Shown here: positions 41,269 to 50,617 of the stretch, one piece after another | Numbering within the stretch: position 1 is the first letter of the stretch | Layout of the letters: each line of letters begins with the position of its first letter | Assembly (NCBI RefSeq): GCF_022651205.1 | Contig: NZ_JALCQI010000001.1 | Location: 62,001 to 126,000 of the forward strand | Reading direction: 5' to 3' | From: Limosilactobacillus sp. | Lineage (GTDB): Bacteria > Bacillota > Bacilli > Lactobacillales > Lactobacillaceae | DNA length: 64,000 nt | Notes under the pieces: model-generated | What the model was told of the DNA's origin: nothing | Databases searched by the model: none | Seen by the model: only the letters and a program-made list of their open reading frames with translations | Program-made: the position numbers and the translations under genes

Positions 41269-41862
41269 ATGAAAAAAGAAACTAAAATTATTTCGGCAAT
41301 CACGATTGTATTCTTACTCATTGTTTTTGCGATCTGTGGAATTACAATTAAAAACAACCCGATGTCGGGGATGCCACGACAAATTCACGATCAAAACATG
41401 ACAGTTCAAGAATTTGTTTCCCAGGTTGCACCAGCTGCTCAACGGGAACAAAAGAAGTATGGTATTCCGGCCAGCATCACCATTGCTCAGGCAGGACTAG
41501 AATCTCAATGGGGTAATAGCCGCCTTGGTAATAAATATAATAACCTGTTCGGAATGAAGGCCACTAAGGGTGAAGAAAAGGTTCGGATGTACACCATTGA
41601 AAACATTAATGGTAAGCGCCGTTATATTCCCCAATACTTTGCCGTTTACCAAACTTGGGACGATTCAATTAAGGCCCACACTAACATCATTGTGAACGGA
41701 ACTAAAGATAACCACCACCGTTTCGATGGCGTTCGGACCAAAACCGACTACCAAAAAGCCGCCCAAGAGCTCCAAAAGAACGGTTACGCAACCGATCCCA
41801 ACTACGCCAACAAACTCATCTACGCTATCCATAAGTTTGGGTTGGAGAAGTATGATAAATAG
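41269..41862 (+). CDS. Cell-wall glucosaminidase (LytG/FlgJ-like)
   Basis: 197 residues from ATG 41269 (AGAGGA upstream). An N-terminal membrane anchor (residues 6-28) is followed by a mannosyl-glycoprotein endo-beta-N-acetylglucosaminidase domain. ITIAQAGLESQWGNSRLG contains the catalytic Glu (about residue 80), and NLFGMKATKGE and FAVYQTWDDSIKAHT are family segments. It cleaves peptidoglycan glycan strands at the outer face. No SH3 or LysM domains, so it is a minimal enzyme. The last 120 bases are C-rich then GGAGAAGTATGAT before TAG, followed by a hairpin element. Confidence 0.92.
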   Translation: MKKETKIISAITIVFLLIVFAICGITIKNNPMSGMPRQIHDQNMTVQEFVSQVAPAAQREQKKYGIPASITIAQAGLESQWGNSRLGNKYNNLFGMKATKGEEKVRMYTIENINGKRRYIPQYFAVYQTWDDSIKAHTNIIVNGTKDNHHRFDGVRTKTDYQKAAQELQKNGYATDPNYANKLIYAIHKFGLEKYDK

Positions 41863-41992
41863 AGTGCCTTCGCCCCAAAGGTTTTCCGGAAGGCTAGCAA
41901 TTTCTCCTGACGAAGGCGACCTGCGCCTAGGAAGGAGGTTGCTAGCCCTAGGAAACTCGGGCGAAGCACGTTTAGGCTATGTTGCCTAGAAG
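41863..41992 (+). repeat. Full 3'-UTR hairpin element, type 3
   Basis: It starts on the base after TAG. The outer stem GTGCCTTCGCCC pairs with GGGCGAAGCAC. Inner stems are TTTTCCGG/CTAGGAAA (partial), GCTAGCAA/TTGCTAGC and CTCCTGACGAAGGCG..GGAAGGAG, with tail GGCTATGTTGCCTAGAAG. Confidence 0.85.
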
Positions 41993-42078
41993 TGTTAGTT
42001 CTAGTAAGTTCCTGATGAGCAGATCTTTACTATGTAACAGTAGAACCTTAGCTCTAGAAAACTCTGGCCAATGTTACA
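41993..42078 (+). repeat. Right-arm and tail fragment of a type 2 element plus debris
   Basis: TGTTAGTTCTAGTAAGTTCCTGATGAGCAGATC plus TTACTATGTAACAGTAG matches the right half of type 2 elements. A further fragment TTAGCTCTAGAAAACTCTGG..ATGTTACATTA follows. No left arms. Confidence 0.65.
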
Positions 42079-42080
42079 TT

Positions 42081-42133
42081 ATCAAAAAAATAGCAGGTAC
42101 CGACCTATTATCAGTACCTGCTATTTTTTTGAT
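42081..42133. terminator. Bidirectional terminator
   Basis: ATCAAAAAAATAGCAGGTAC pairs with GTACCTGCTATTTTTTTGAT around a 13-nt loop. It separates the glucosaminidase/repeat unit from convergent brnQ. Confidence 0.93.
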
Positions 42134-42153
42134 CTTCAAGATTATATTTTCTA

Positions 42154-43533
42154 TTAATCAACCTCAGTCTGATTAACATGAACTTGGTTGCGACGGAAGA
42201 AGTGGAATGCGAGACCAACAGCTAATCCAACGAGGGCTGGAACAACCCAGGAAAGGCCCATTGAAGCAAGTGGCAACATCTTCCGGACACCAGCTACCCA
42301 GAGGCCAAATGAACTTTGACTAACAACCGCTGGGAAAGCAACGACCATGTCACCAAGTGCGGGAACCACTGTTAAGAGAACAACGAAGAAGTAGACAACG
42401 CTGTCACGATGGAAAAGTGGTGAAGCAACGGAAAGAACGATCAATACCATTGATAATGGGTAAAGGAACATTAACATTGGGGTAGACCAAGCAATGATTT
42501 GATCGAGACCAAAGTTGGCAGTTAAGAATGAAGCAAGGCAGCTAAGGGCTAACCAAGCGTGGTAGCTAACCTTTGGAAAGTGTTTATGGAAGTCTTGGGC
42601 AAAGGCAGCAACTAAACCAACAGCGGTTGTTAAACAAGTAACCGTCAAAAGAAAGGCAAGAACAACTTGACCAAAGGCACCGGCATAAGCGTTAACTAAT
42701 TGGTTGAAGGCAACACCACCATCAGGAGAAACCTTAAAGCGTCCAAGTGACATTGCACCAAGAACGATCAAGAGAAGGTAGATAAAGCCGATGGCACCAA
42801 CAGCAAGAAGGCCAGAACGGGTAACAACCTTAGAAACAGCGCCTGGACGACGAACGCCCATCCCTTTAACAGCAGTAACAACAGTAACACCAAAAGCTAA
42901 TCCGGCAAGAGCATCCATTGTGTTGTAACCTTCAAGGAAACCATTAGTAACAGCACCGTGAACGTAAGCGCCTGTTACGGGAGCGCTGGCAGGGTTACCA
43001 AGTGGATTAGCGAATGCGACAACGAAGACAAGAAATAAGAGTGCAAGGAAAACTGGGTTCAAAACTTTACCAACATTTGAAAGAATGCTGTTTTCCTTGT
43101 AGGAGAAAGCAAAGGCGAGGACGAAGAATACCGCGGAGAATAGGAGAAGTGCCCAACCTTGAGCTGCTTTTGGAACGAACGGAGCGACACCAACAGTGAA
43201 TGATACGGTTGCTGTCCGGGGAGTTCCGAATAATGGACCGATGGTAGCGTGAATCAGGACCATAAATACTAGGGCAAACACTGCGCCAAGCGGCCGACCA
43301 ACGTCATAAACCCCTTCTGCACGAGTTACGGCAATTGCTAATACTGATAGCAACGGGAGTAAAACTGCGGTAACGAGGAAGCCTAATGCGGCTGGTCCCC
43401 AATGAGCACCGGCTAATTGTCCAAGGTGAAGGGGGAAAATTAAGTTCCCAGCACCGAAGAACAATCCGAATAGTAGTGAAGCAACAACTAAGTATTGCTT
43501 AAATGTCAACTTTTTTGTTGTTAAATCCTGCAT
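42154..43533 (-). CDS. brnQ: Branched-chain amino acid:cation symporter
   Basis: 459 residues, about 12 membrane segments. FGLFFGAGNLIFPLHLGQLAG at the N-terminus is the BrnQ/LIV-II hallmark. It imports Leu, Ile and Val with Na+ or H+. The T-box just upstream has an apparent Ile specifier, which agrees with the product. CTAGGAGGG gives the ribosome binding site. Single-gene transcript. Confidence 0.94.
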   Translation of the reverse strand: MQDLTTKKLTFKQYLVVASLLFGLFFGAGNLIFPLHLGQLAGAHWGPAALGFLVTAVLLPLLSVLAIAVTRAEGVYDVGRPLGAVFALVFMVLIHATIGPLFGTPRTATVSFTVGVAPFVPKAAQGWALLLFSAVFFVLAFAFSYKENSILSNVGKVLNPVFLALLFLVFVVAFANPLGNPASAPVTGAYVHGAVTNGFLEGYNTMDALAGLAFGVTVVTAVKGMGVRRPGAVSKVVTRSGLLAVGAIGFIYLLLIVLGAMSLGRFKVSPDGGVAFNQLVNAYAGAFGQVVLAFLLTVTCLTTAVGLVAAFAQDFHKHFPKVSYHAWLALSCLASFLTANFGLDQIIAWSTPMLMFLYPLSMVLIVLSVASPLFHRDSVVYFFVVLLTVVPALGDMVVAFPAVVSQSSFGLWVAGVRKMLPLASMGLSWVVPALVGLAVGLAFHFFRRNQVHVNQTEVD

Positions 43534-43586
43534 AATTAATTCCCTCCTAGGATATAAAAAGCATTAAATAATTGCTTTGATCCCAA

Positions 43587-43860
43587 CAAAAAAGTCCCTT
43601 AACCAAAATTGCTTTGGCTAAGGGACGCTCGAGCGTGGTACCACCCTATCTTCGTATCATCATTGCTGATAATACCTTACACGTACGGCCCGGGACTGGG
43701 CGATACGCTGGCACGTTAATGGGTGCTACCATTAAATCTTACTATCGTTAAGACTTAAGCTCGAAAGTGATTTTCGATTAACGTTAAACCTATCTCCTTT
43801 CACCTGACGAGACTCGCTTAAGGTTACCGTTAATTTACTCTTCTTTCTCATTGCGATCGA
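43587..43860 (-). ncRNA. T-box leader, apparent Ile (ATC) specifier
   Basis: On the minus strand AGTA in the 5' strand of stem I is followed on the 3' strand by GAAA then ATC (43771-43769) and A. AGGGTGGTACCACG is the T-box bulge, and GTCCCTTAGCCAAAGC..GGTTAAGGGACTTTTTTG the terminator. Uncharged tRNA-Ile should switch brnQ on. Confidence 0.9.
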
Positions 43861-43928
43861 ATAATTAAATTGTTGTTTATTATTCTAACTAATTTTTAAT
43901 CAAAGTCAACATTTTTTTAGAATCTTTT

Positions 43929-45173
43929 TTATTTTTTCTTGTAATTGGCTAAATCTTCGCTTGTTTGAGCATAGGCTGGATCGCCATTTAATGCTCGAGC
44001 AATTGCCCGTTCTACGGCTGTGTTTGTAGTGGTATTAGCAATTGCTAAAGGCTTTTCATAACGCTTAGCATGGTGGTTTGCCAGCTGGCTAATTCGGTGG
44101 TGGATCTTATCAATGCAAACCACAACAAAATCGGCTTCACGGATTTCCCGTTTCATCTTGCTGCTTGAAACCTTATCTTCCATCGAGGCATCAAGGGCAT
44201 GGTAAATTCCGTGGTGCTTATCAACAACGTTCTTGAGTTCTTGTGAACGTTCCCGGTCGCCGGTGATGACGAGGACGATCCGTTGTTTCAAATCATAATC
44301 TAATTTTTTCTCGTAGTCGTGACGAGTGTGGACGGGCTTTTTAGTTTGCTTTGGCTTTTCAGGCTGCTTAGTAGTATCAAAGTCCTGCTTTTCATGAATC
44401 CAGCGAATTGATCCGTTCTTAGCGTCTTCAAGGCCGTTACCATGATCGAAGTAGGCATAGTCAATTACCATTCCGGCTTTCAGGCTCCGACCAGGGAACT
44501 TGAAAGGATCAATGACAATGGTGTTAGCAGAAGCTTCATCAAGGATTGAGTTTCCCTTCATTGTGGAACTGATCTGGAGAACATCTGAACCAGGAACGCT
44601 AGTCAGCTCAGCATACTCGATTACTTTGATCTTTTGGGGTTCGTAATCGTCAATGTGATCAGCAGTCACTCGACGGATCGCTGGTAGTCCACGAACAGTT
44701 TGTTGCGGATCCAGTTGGACGATATCACCATCCTCAATTGGAAAGTGAAGTGAGTGAATCAACGCTTCGTTATAGTAGCGATGATTAATCTCGGCACCGC
44801 TTAACTTCCTGTGGACGAGGTAAAGATCGTCCGCAGCAAGGCGTTCTTCTTGAGAAACAGTTTCAACTGCAGTCGGTTCAACCGGGAGAACTGAGTGGCT
44901 CACTGAATTAGTAGTTACCTCATGTGCTGGTCCGGTAAGGAGGGATGAGTGACTTGCTTGACGAATCCGTGGTGCTGGCCGTTTAGCCTTGTTTTCACTT
45001 TGAGAAAACCGCTTTGGCCGCTGGATTGGGGTGCTTGAATCGTGATCCTCATAGTGGTTTAAGATATTAATAACGGTGGTTAAACTGTGTAGTGTTTGTT
45101 TTAGGCTTTCTTGATCACTACTGGTACTTTCCAGCAGCTCAATTAAGTCATGTCGATAATCATATAATTGCAT
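43929..45173 (-). CDS. DUF2325 domain protein of unknown function
   Basis: About 414 residues from ATG 45173 (AAAGGGT upstream). An N-terminal helical region and a charged, low-complexity stretch (RPKRFSQSENKAKRPAPRIRQ) come first. A beta-rich middle follows, then a C-terminal DUF2325 Rossmann-like domain of about 100 residues (IVLVITGDRERSQELKNVV, ADFVVVCIDKIHH, YEKPLAIANTTTN). DUF2325 proteins are common in firmicutes and no function is established. Divergent from the DHH phosphoesterase gene. No membrane segment. Confidence 0.78.
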   Translation of the reverse strand: MQLYDYRHDLIELLESTSSDQESLKQTLHSLTTVINILNHYEDHDSSTPIQRPKRFSQSENKAKRPAPRIRQASHSSLLTGPAHEVTTNSVSHSVLPVEPTAVETVSQEERLAADDLYLVHRKLSGAEINHRYYNEALIHSLHFPIEDGDIVQLDPQQTVRGLPAIRRVTADHIDDYEPQKIKVIEYAELTSVPGSDVLQISSTMKGNSILDEASANTIVIDPFKFPGRSLKAGMVIDYAYFDHGNGLEDAKNGSIRWIHEKQDFDTTKQPEKPKQTKKPVHTRHDYEKKLDYDLKQRIVLVITGDRERSQELKNVVDKHHGIYHALDASMEDKVSSSKMKREIREADFVVVCIDKIHHRISQLANHHAKRYEKPLAIANTTTNTAVERAIARALNGDPAYAQTSEDLANYKKK

Positions 45174-45297
45174 AATACTTACCCTTTCTAAATGCTTACT
45201 AATAACAATCATACCAAGAAGTTCGGAAAGTGTCAGGACATAAGTACGGGCTTACTGTATAATTGATGTGGATTAATCAAAGGAAATGGTAATAAAC

Positions 45298-46377
45298 ATG
45301 GCAAATCAGGTAATTAAAATTTTCTCACACAACGACTTGGATGGCTTTGGCGCACCGCTATTGTTAGAAGCCGTTAAAGAGACGATGTTCCCCAATTGCG
45401 AGTTTGATCTCACAAATTGTGGTGCAGGACGGATCGATGAAGAATTCGCTAAGTGGCTACAAACAGCAGAATCTAGCCGTGCCACTGATGTCTACATTAT
45501 GGATATGACACCGGATAGTGACTATACATTTAAGCAGCTAAATACTAATTTTGCTAATCATTGGCTAGTATTTGACCACCATGAAACGGAAGCCAATTTA
45601 CGGGAGCAATATTCCGCTAACAGCATTCGACCAGCTAACCCCAAAGTCAATCCAAGTGCAACCAGTTTGGTATGGGATTGGCTAAAGGAACAGCCGCACT
45701 TTAATGAATTAAGTGAACAGCGCCGTCAGCAGCTTGACTATCTTGTTGAGTTGATTCGCGCTTATGATACGTGGGACTGGCAAAATGATCCTGATATTAC
45801 TGAAGAGGAACGGGTCGCTGCGGATAACTTTGACCAGCTGTTCTGGTTCTACCCATTACAGGATTCAGCGTCATTTGTATCCAATGTCTTTAGTACCGGT
45901 TGGGATGAATATTCCAAACAAAATCGCCTTCTAATTAAGACACTGAATGAGCGCCGGGCAAAGTACTTGAAGAGTCACCTTAAGGATACTCTGGTTACAA
46001 AAATTGACGGTCACCAGTTAGGAATCGTTTATGCTGATGACTATAAGTCTGAAATCGCGCACGAGTTATTGCTTCAGTACCCGGATGTCGAAGCAGCTTT
46101 GGTGATTAGCCCTGTTAGTGTTTCACTACGGAGTAACGGGAAATTAGACGTTGCTAAGTTTGCCGAAAAATACTTTAATGGTGGCGGTCATGCTGATGCC
46201 GCTGGTGGTCGCTTGACCATTAACCCAGTTGAGATTGGTGAACAGGCAGTTGCCGACAACTTAGCCGAAGTAATTAAGAACAGTCAGCAATCAAAAGCAG
46301 AAAATAATACAGGAACGCTTGCGGATAACCTCGATCCTGAAGTTGCTGCTAAAATGGCACAGTTATTCAAAAAATAA
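45298..46377 (+). CDS. DHH-family phosphoesterase (NrnB-like oligoribonuclease)
   Basis: About 359 residues. FSHNDLDGFGAP (residue about 10) and VFDHHETE (about 95) are DHH metal-binding motifs, and the C-terminal FNGGGHADAAGGRL is the DHHA1 substrate motif. NrnB-type enzymes degrade short RNA or pAp with Mn2+. Two in-frame ATGs exist (45286, 45298); the second gives a workable distance from AAAGGAAA. Confidence 0.9.
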   Translation: MANQVIKIFSHNDLDGFGAPLLLEAVKETMFPNCEFDLTNCGAGRIDEEFAKWLQTAESSRATDVYIMDMTPDSDYTFKQLNTNFANHWLVFDHHETEANLREQYSANSIRPANPKVNPSATSLVWDWLKEQPHFNELSEQRRQQLDYLVELIRAYDTWDWQNDPDITEEERVAADNFDQLFWFYPLQDSASFVSNVFSTGWDEYSKQNRLLIKTLNERRAKYLKSHLKDTLVTKIDGHQLGIVYADDYKSEIAHELLLQYPDVEAALVISPVSVSLRSNGKLDVAKFAEKYFNGGGHADAAGGRLTINPVEIGEQAVADNLAEVIKNSQQSKAENNTGTLADNLDPEVAAKMAQLFKK

Positions 46378-46383
46378 ATGATA

Positions 46384-46425
46384 AAAATCCCCTAAGGTTA
46401 AACGATAAACCCTAGGGGAATTTTT
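46384..46425. terminator. Terminator between convergent genes
   Basis: AATCCCCTAAGGTT pairs with AACCCTAGGGGAATT, followed by TTTTTT. Confidence 0.87.
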
Positions 46426-46437
46426 TAGTCTCAATAT

Positions 46438-47088
46438 TTAATCAACGTCCAATAAGTCTTGTGGTTTATGGAGCGGATAATCAGCACCTTGGATATTTTG
46501 TGGTTGTGATGATCCATATAGTGCACCAGCAAATTTAATTCCAGCGTTGTGGGCGGCTTTTAAGTCGTTAATCGTGTCGCCAACATAGACGGAATTTTCA
46601 GGACGGGCGCCCATTTTCTTCATTGCTAGCAGGATTGGATCAGGATCAGGCTTGTGTTTGCTGGTTAACTCTTCAGTTACGGCAACATCAAAATACTTTG
46701 TCCACTCGTAGTCATTAACAAAGTGTTCCTGGTAGTCTTCGCGAACTTTAGAGGTTGCAATGGCTAGCTTAGTGTCCGGACGAGCTGCTAACCCTGCAAT
46801 CATTTCTTTGATTCCGGGGAAAGCCGTTACTAAGTCTTCGCGTTGGAACGAAAGCTCACGCCACTCAGCAGTCATTTCAGGAATATCTTCTTCCTTAACG
46901 CCCGCTTGACGTAGAGAATCGGCTCCAGTGATTCCGAACAGTTCTCGTTTCAGAGTATCAACTTGATCTGCCGGAACGTGGTAACCATGCTTTTCCATTA
47001 CTTCAATCATTGGTGGCATGTATTTTTCGTAAGTATTAATCAACGTACCATCAATATCAAAAATAAAGTTAGTAATTTGGCGTGCCAT
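46438..47088 (-). CDS. HAD-superfamily hydrolase (PpaX/Gph-like)
   Basis: 216 residues. FIFDIDGTLINTYEKY holds the nucleophile Asp pair, IATSKVREDY motif II, KHKPDPDP the lysine of motif III and VYVGDTINDLKAAHNAG motif IV. The alpha-helical cap between residues 18 and 85 puts it in subfamily IA, with pyrophosphatase PpaX and phosphoglycolate phosphatase. Substrate not identifiable. Monocistronic, minus strand, between the convergent DHH gene and the iminopeptidase gene. Confidence 0.9.
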   Translation of the reverse strand: MARQITNFIFDIDGTLINTYEKYMPPMIEVMEKHGYHVPADQVDTLKRELFGITGADSLRQAGVKEEDIPEMTAEWRELSFQREDLVTAFPGIKEMIAGLAARPDTKLAIATSKVREDYQEHFVNDYEWTKYFDVAVTEELTSKHKPDPDPILLAMKKMGARPENSVYVGDTINDLKAAHNAGIKFAGALYGSSQPQNIQGADYPLHKPQDLLDVD

Positions 47089-47185
47089 AAAATAAACCTC
47101 GCAATCTTAAGTGTTTCCAGTGTCATTATACCAAAAGTAAGGTAATGAATTAATTAATTCAACCAGGCACTAAAGAAAGAGAAGG

Positions 47186-48097
47186 TTACTTGTTAAAAGT
47201 GTTATTTTCAACCTGACGGATAAAGTCAGCAAGGTGCTTGTAGTAAACGTCAGGATTATCAACCATGTGGTGGTGACCACCCTCTGGCGTTGTAACAAAT
47301 TTAGCGTTTGGGATTAACTCAGCCATCTTTTTACCAGTGGCGAGAGGCATTGATTCGTGTTCACCAAAGGTTACCAGAGTAGGAACTTTAATGTTCTTAA
47401 GTTGGTTACGGAAATGCCAATCCTTTAATTTCCCGGTAATGACAAATTCATTATCACCTTGGAAGGCATTGTAAACAGCATCGCCACCAATATCCTTAAG
47501 GTGGTCAAGCTTGGAAGGTTGCTTCCGGTCAATGTAATTTTCATTCATTACCTGAACGTATTCTTGGTACTTTGGATTGCTGTAGTCGTTCTTTGCCTCA
47601 CAGTCCTTCATGAAATCAACGGCTTCCTTAGGGAGAGTCTTTTCCCGAAGTGCATTAACATGCTTAACGTAGTCATCAATTTCGTCAACCATTGATGAAA
47701 TGATTGCGCCCTTTAGGTGTTGACCGTATTTAACGGCATATTCTTGAACGAGCAAGCCGCCCCAACTTTGGCCGATCAGGTAGAAGTTATCAAGACCTAA
47801 TTTTTCCCGAACTTCATCAACTTCGTCCAAGAAGTATTCATAAGTCAGGTATTTCTTCGCAATTTCAGGATCTGAGTAATCAGGCTGATCAGAGTAAAGT
47901 GAGCCTAGTTGATCGTACATTGTTACTTGAACGTTTAAGCCCTGCTTCTTTAATTGGTCAGCAGCATCTTCCCAGTATTCATGGTTACCACCTGGGCCAC
48001 CGTGGAGGGCAAGCAAGTGAATATCACCTTGTCCTTGAGTATTTGTCCAAAGATGATAACCGTTATCAAGGGTGATAATCTTGGTTCCTGTTTTCAT
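47186..48097 (-). CDS. pepI: Proline iminopeptidase-like alpha/beta hydrolase
   Basis: 303 residues from ATG 48097 (AAAGGAGAG upstream). LALHGGPGGNHEYW forms the oxyanion hole region, LIGQSWGGLL has the nucleophilic Ser (about residue 108) and PEGGHHHMVD the histidine. The S33 family removes N-terminal proline from peptides and is common in lactobacilli. It stands next to pepX, which supplies X-Pro cutting, so the two share a role in proline-rich (casein-like) peptide use. Confidence 0.9.
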   Translation of the reverse strand: MKTGTKIITLDNGYHLWTNTQGQGDIHLLALHGGPGGNHEYWEDAADQLKKQGLNVQVTMYDQLGSLYSDQPDYSDPEIAKKYLTYEYFLDEVDEVREKLGLDNFYLIGQSWGGLLVQEYAVKYGQHLKGAIISSMVDEIDDYVKHVNALREKTLPKEAVDFMKDCEAKNDYSNPKYQEYVQVMNENYIDRKQPSKLDHLKDIGGDAVYNAFQGDNEFVITGKLKDWHFRNQLKNIKVPTLVTFGEHESMPLATGKKMAELIPNAKFVTTPEGGHHHMVDNPDVYYKHLADFIRQVENNTFNK

Positions 48098-48194
48098 TCT
48101 CAATCTCTCCTTTGTTCGTATATTTATACGATATAAAGACCATTCTAGCACATGATGAACTTGCTTGTGAAAATAACGGTCTTAAATTGAACCA

Positions 48195-50600
48195 TTAAAA
48201 AGGCATTACTCCAGGAATTTGTAATGAACTTTCGCCTGGTTTAATTGTGTAACTGATCGCCTCGTTACCACGGAGAGTAGCACCAAAGTCAGTACTGTAG
48301 ATGACTAATCCAAGTTGGTGACCCTTAAGTAAATGGTGGAAAATTGGCTGAAGTTCAAAATGAATTTTCACAAATTGGTTTGCGGATAACTCATCAACTT
48401 GACTAGCACTATGACGGTTCTGCAAGTTGATATGGCCATCAGCGATCACCTTGAAGGCACTTGTCTTTTTCTGTAGACGGAATTCACGAAGATCATCACT
48501 AGCCCAGTGGAAGCCCAGTTGGAGACCATTGCGATTCATTAATACTGGAGATGTAGTTAACCGTTTGGCATTTCCAAAATCAACAAGTTGAGCACTAATC
48601 ATTCCGTGATCAGCCGAACTGGCAACGGTGATGTCTACGGTTGGTGTTCCCCGAAGCAACAGATCTTGAGTGACTGGGGCAGTTCTTAGTTGATAAGAGA
48701 ACTTTCCGTTATCCTGAATTAGAGCAGTTTGCCAAGCGATATTATCCTGGCACCACTTTTCAAAAGTTTCAGGCGATTGTTGATCGTTGAAGTGGACCTC
48801 TGTAACGTCTTGTGATTCTTTATCACTTAACCTTGCTTGATCGAAGTAAAGCTTTTTTCGCTTGCCAGCTGTCCACTGATCATATGTCTGCCAAGTTTCT
48901 GGTCGAGTATTATCCTGAACAAGGACATCAGGAAGAGTTTCATCAGCGTGGTTCTTTTGGCCCCAAAGTTTATTTGCTAGCCACAGGTTAACCATTTCGG
49001 AAAAGTCTAATGACTGGAAAGCGTTAATGTAAATGTGCTGTCCTTGGTGAAGAATTAGCTTACTGGTTACGGGGAGCTCCTGTAAACCGTCGTAAAGGGC
49101 CTTGACGTTGCTTGGCTTAACATTGGTGTCGTTTAGGCCGTGGACCATCATTACCGCTGCCTTAATATTCTTAATGGCAGGACGATAGTTTCGGTTGGCC
49201 CAAAAGGCGTTATAGTTTCCGGCTTCCCGATCCATCGCTTTAGCTAGGCCAGCGATATACTTAGTATTGGTTTCTTCGATTCGGTGATAGTCGGCAGGGC
49301 GCTTAGTTCGGCTAAAGGTTTCGTCTGCAAGAACATCTGCGTCTTCACCCTGAAAACCGCCAGCAGCCCGAACAAGACCATTTTCCCGGTAATAGTCATA
49401 CCAGGAAGAAATAGCGGCTTCACTAATGATTGCCTTTAAGCCAGGGACGGCAGTAGTTGCGACCGCGGTAGCAAGGGTTCCCAAGTAAGAGCGACCAGTC
49501 ATCGCAACGTTACCATTACACCACCAGGCCTTGATTTGGATCCCACTGTGTCTATCGGTAAAGGCGACTCGATCACCATGAAGCCATTCGACAATCGCCT
49601 TCATTGAATCTGTTTGTTCAGGTGAGCCACATGTTTGTAAACCATCAGAATCTTTCGTCCCGATTCCTGCTGAATAAACAATTGCGTATCCCCGGGCAGC
49701 AAGGTAGTTATTAAGCGTATAAGCAGGTGTTTCCGCAAAGCTTTCGGTAGCTATTTTACTTTTACCTTTTATTTCCTGATGAGAAAATTTCCCGGGAAAT
49801 GTTGGCTCAGCTGGTGCTATGTCATCGGCGGTTTTATGGGTTAGGGGATGATTAACGTGGTGGGTTGCTTTTTCACCCCACTCGTCATTTGTTCCCTGGT
49901 TGTATGGACTAGCAGTAAAAACGGCGGGGACCTTTAGACCGTCATTGCTATCGACCGGACGGAGAATTTCAGCTTTGACGAGATCGGCGTGACCATCATA
50001 ATCAGTATCCATGTCCGTTTCAACGTACACGACTTCACGGATGAATTTTGCGGGATCAAATGATGCTAGTGGCTTACCGTTGAAAAAGAGCGGCTTTTGT
50101 GAAGCGGAGAGCTGGTATGACCAGGCCATAAATCCTTCGCTGGTAAGTTGATCAATGTATGATTGCCCATTCTTATTTCTAGTGTTAAGGAGAAGGTAAA
50201 AAGCGGTTAAAACGTCTTCCGTTGACCAGCTGGTATGTTGGGCAAATGGCAGACCAATGTGTGCCCAATCTTCGAGGGGATGGTCGAGGCTAAAGTCAAT
50301 TGCCGGTTCAAAATTAAGAAGCTGAAAAGCAACTCGGTAAAAGATATCGGTTGTTAACGGTTGGTCACGTTCAAGCCATTCGTCAACGGCGAGATCAGGG
50401 GTGGCTAACAGATCGTGAAGCCACTGTCGGATTGCGACCGGTTCCTGACTTGTTGTGTGGGTTCGAGTTAGTAGAGTTAGCCACATTTGGGTTGGATCAA
50501 GTTCAACTGCTTCGTTTCCTTTAAGAAGGTGGATTCGTTTTAGTTCACGTAGTTGTTCTTCTGGATTTGTTTTAGTAATGCTAAATTGATTAATATGCAT
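48195..50600 (-). CDS. pepX: X-prolyl dipeptidyl aminopeptidase
   Basis: 801 residues, full length for the S15 family. The start ATG 50600 follows GAGGTG; the track adds three residues. The nucleophile is in VAMTGRSYLGTLATAV (about residue 370), with the acid in VHGLNDTNVKP (about 475) and the His in LHQGQHIY (about 510). It releases X-Pro dipeptides from peptide N-termini in the cytosol. A C-terminal galactose-binding-like domain follows. A Noc-site palindrome lies in the middle. The upstream region is filled by a hairpin repeat cluster reading toward pepX. Confidence 0.95.
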   Translation of the reverse strand: MHINQFSITKTNPEEQLRELKRIHLLKGNEAVELDPTQMWLTLLTRTHTTSQEPVAIRQWLHDLLATPDLAVDEWLERDQPLTTDIFYRVAFQLLNFEPAIDFSLDHPLEDWAHIGLPFAQHTSWSTEDVLTAFYLLLNTRNKNGQSYIDQLTSEGFMAWSYQLSASQKPLFFNGKPLASFDPAKFIREVVYVETDMDTDYDGHADLVKAEILRPVDSNDGLKVPAVFTASPYNQGTNDEWGEKATHHVNHPLTHKTADDIAPAEPTFPGKFSHQEIKGKSKIATESFAETPAYTLNNYLAARGYAIVYSAGIGTKDSDGLQTCGSPEQTDSMKAIVEWLHGDRVAFTDRHSGIQIKAWWCNGNVAMTGRSYLGTLATAVATTAVPGLKAIISEAAISSWYDYYRENGLVRAAGGFQGEDADVLADETFSRTKRPADYHRIEETNTKYIAGLAKAMDREAGNYNAFWANRNYRPAIKNIKAAVMMVHGLNDTNVKPSNVKALYDGLQELPVTSKLILHQGQHIYINAFQSLDFSEMVNLWLANKLWGQKNHADETLPDVLVQDNTRPETWQTYDQWTAGKRKKLYFDQARLSDKESQDVTEVHFNDQQSPETFEKWCQDNIAWQTALIQDNGKFSYQLRTAPVTQDLLLRGTPTVDITVASSADHGMISAQLVDFGNAKRLTTSPVLMNRNGLQLGFHWASDDLREFRLQKKTSAFKVIADGHINLQNRHSASQVDELSANQFVKIHFELQPIFHHLLKGHQLGLVIYSTDFGATLRGNEAISYTIKPGESSLQIPGVMPF
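49787..49800. promoter_or_regulatory. Noc-binding palindrome within pepX
   Basis: Exact ATTTCCCGGGAAAT inside the coding region, the third exact copy in the window, about 9.5 kb from the previous one. Confidence 0.75.
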
Positions 50601-50617
50601 AAAAATCACCTCATATT

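Noticed and set aside
41726-42176. Two ORFs over the glucosaminidase end and following repeat
   Set aside because: Shadow of the C-rich gene end and repeat sequence; no RBS.
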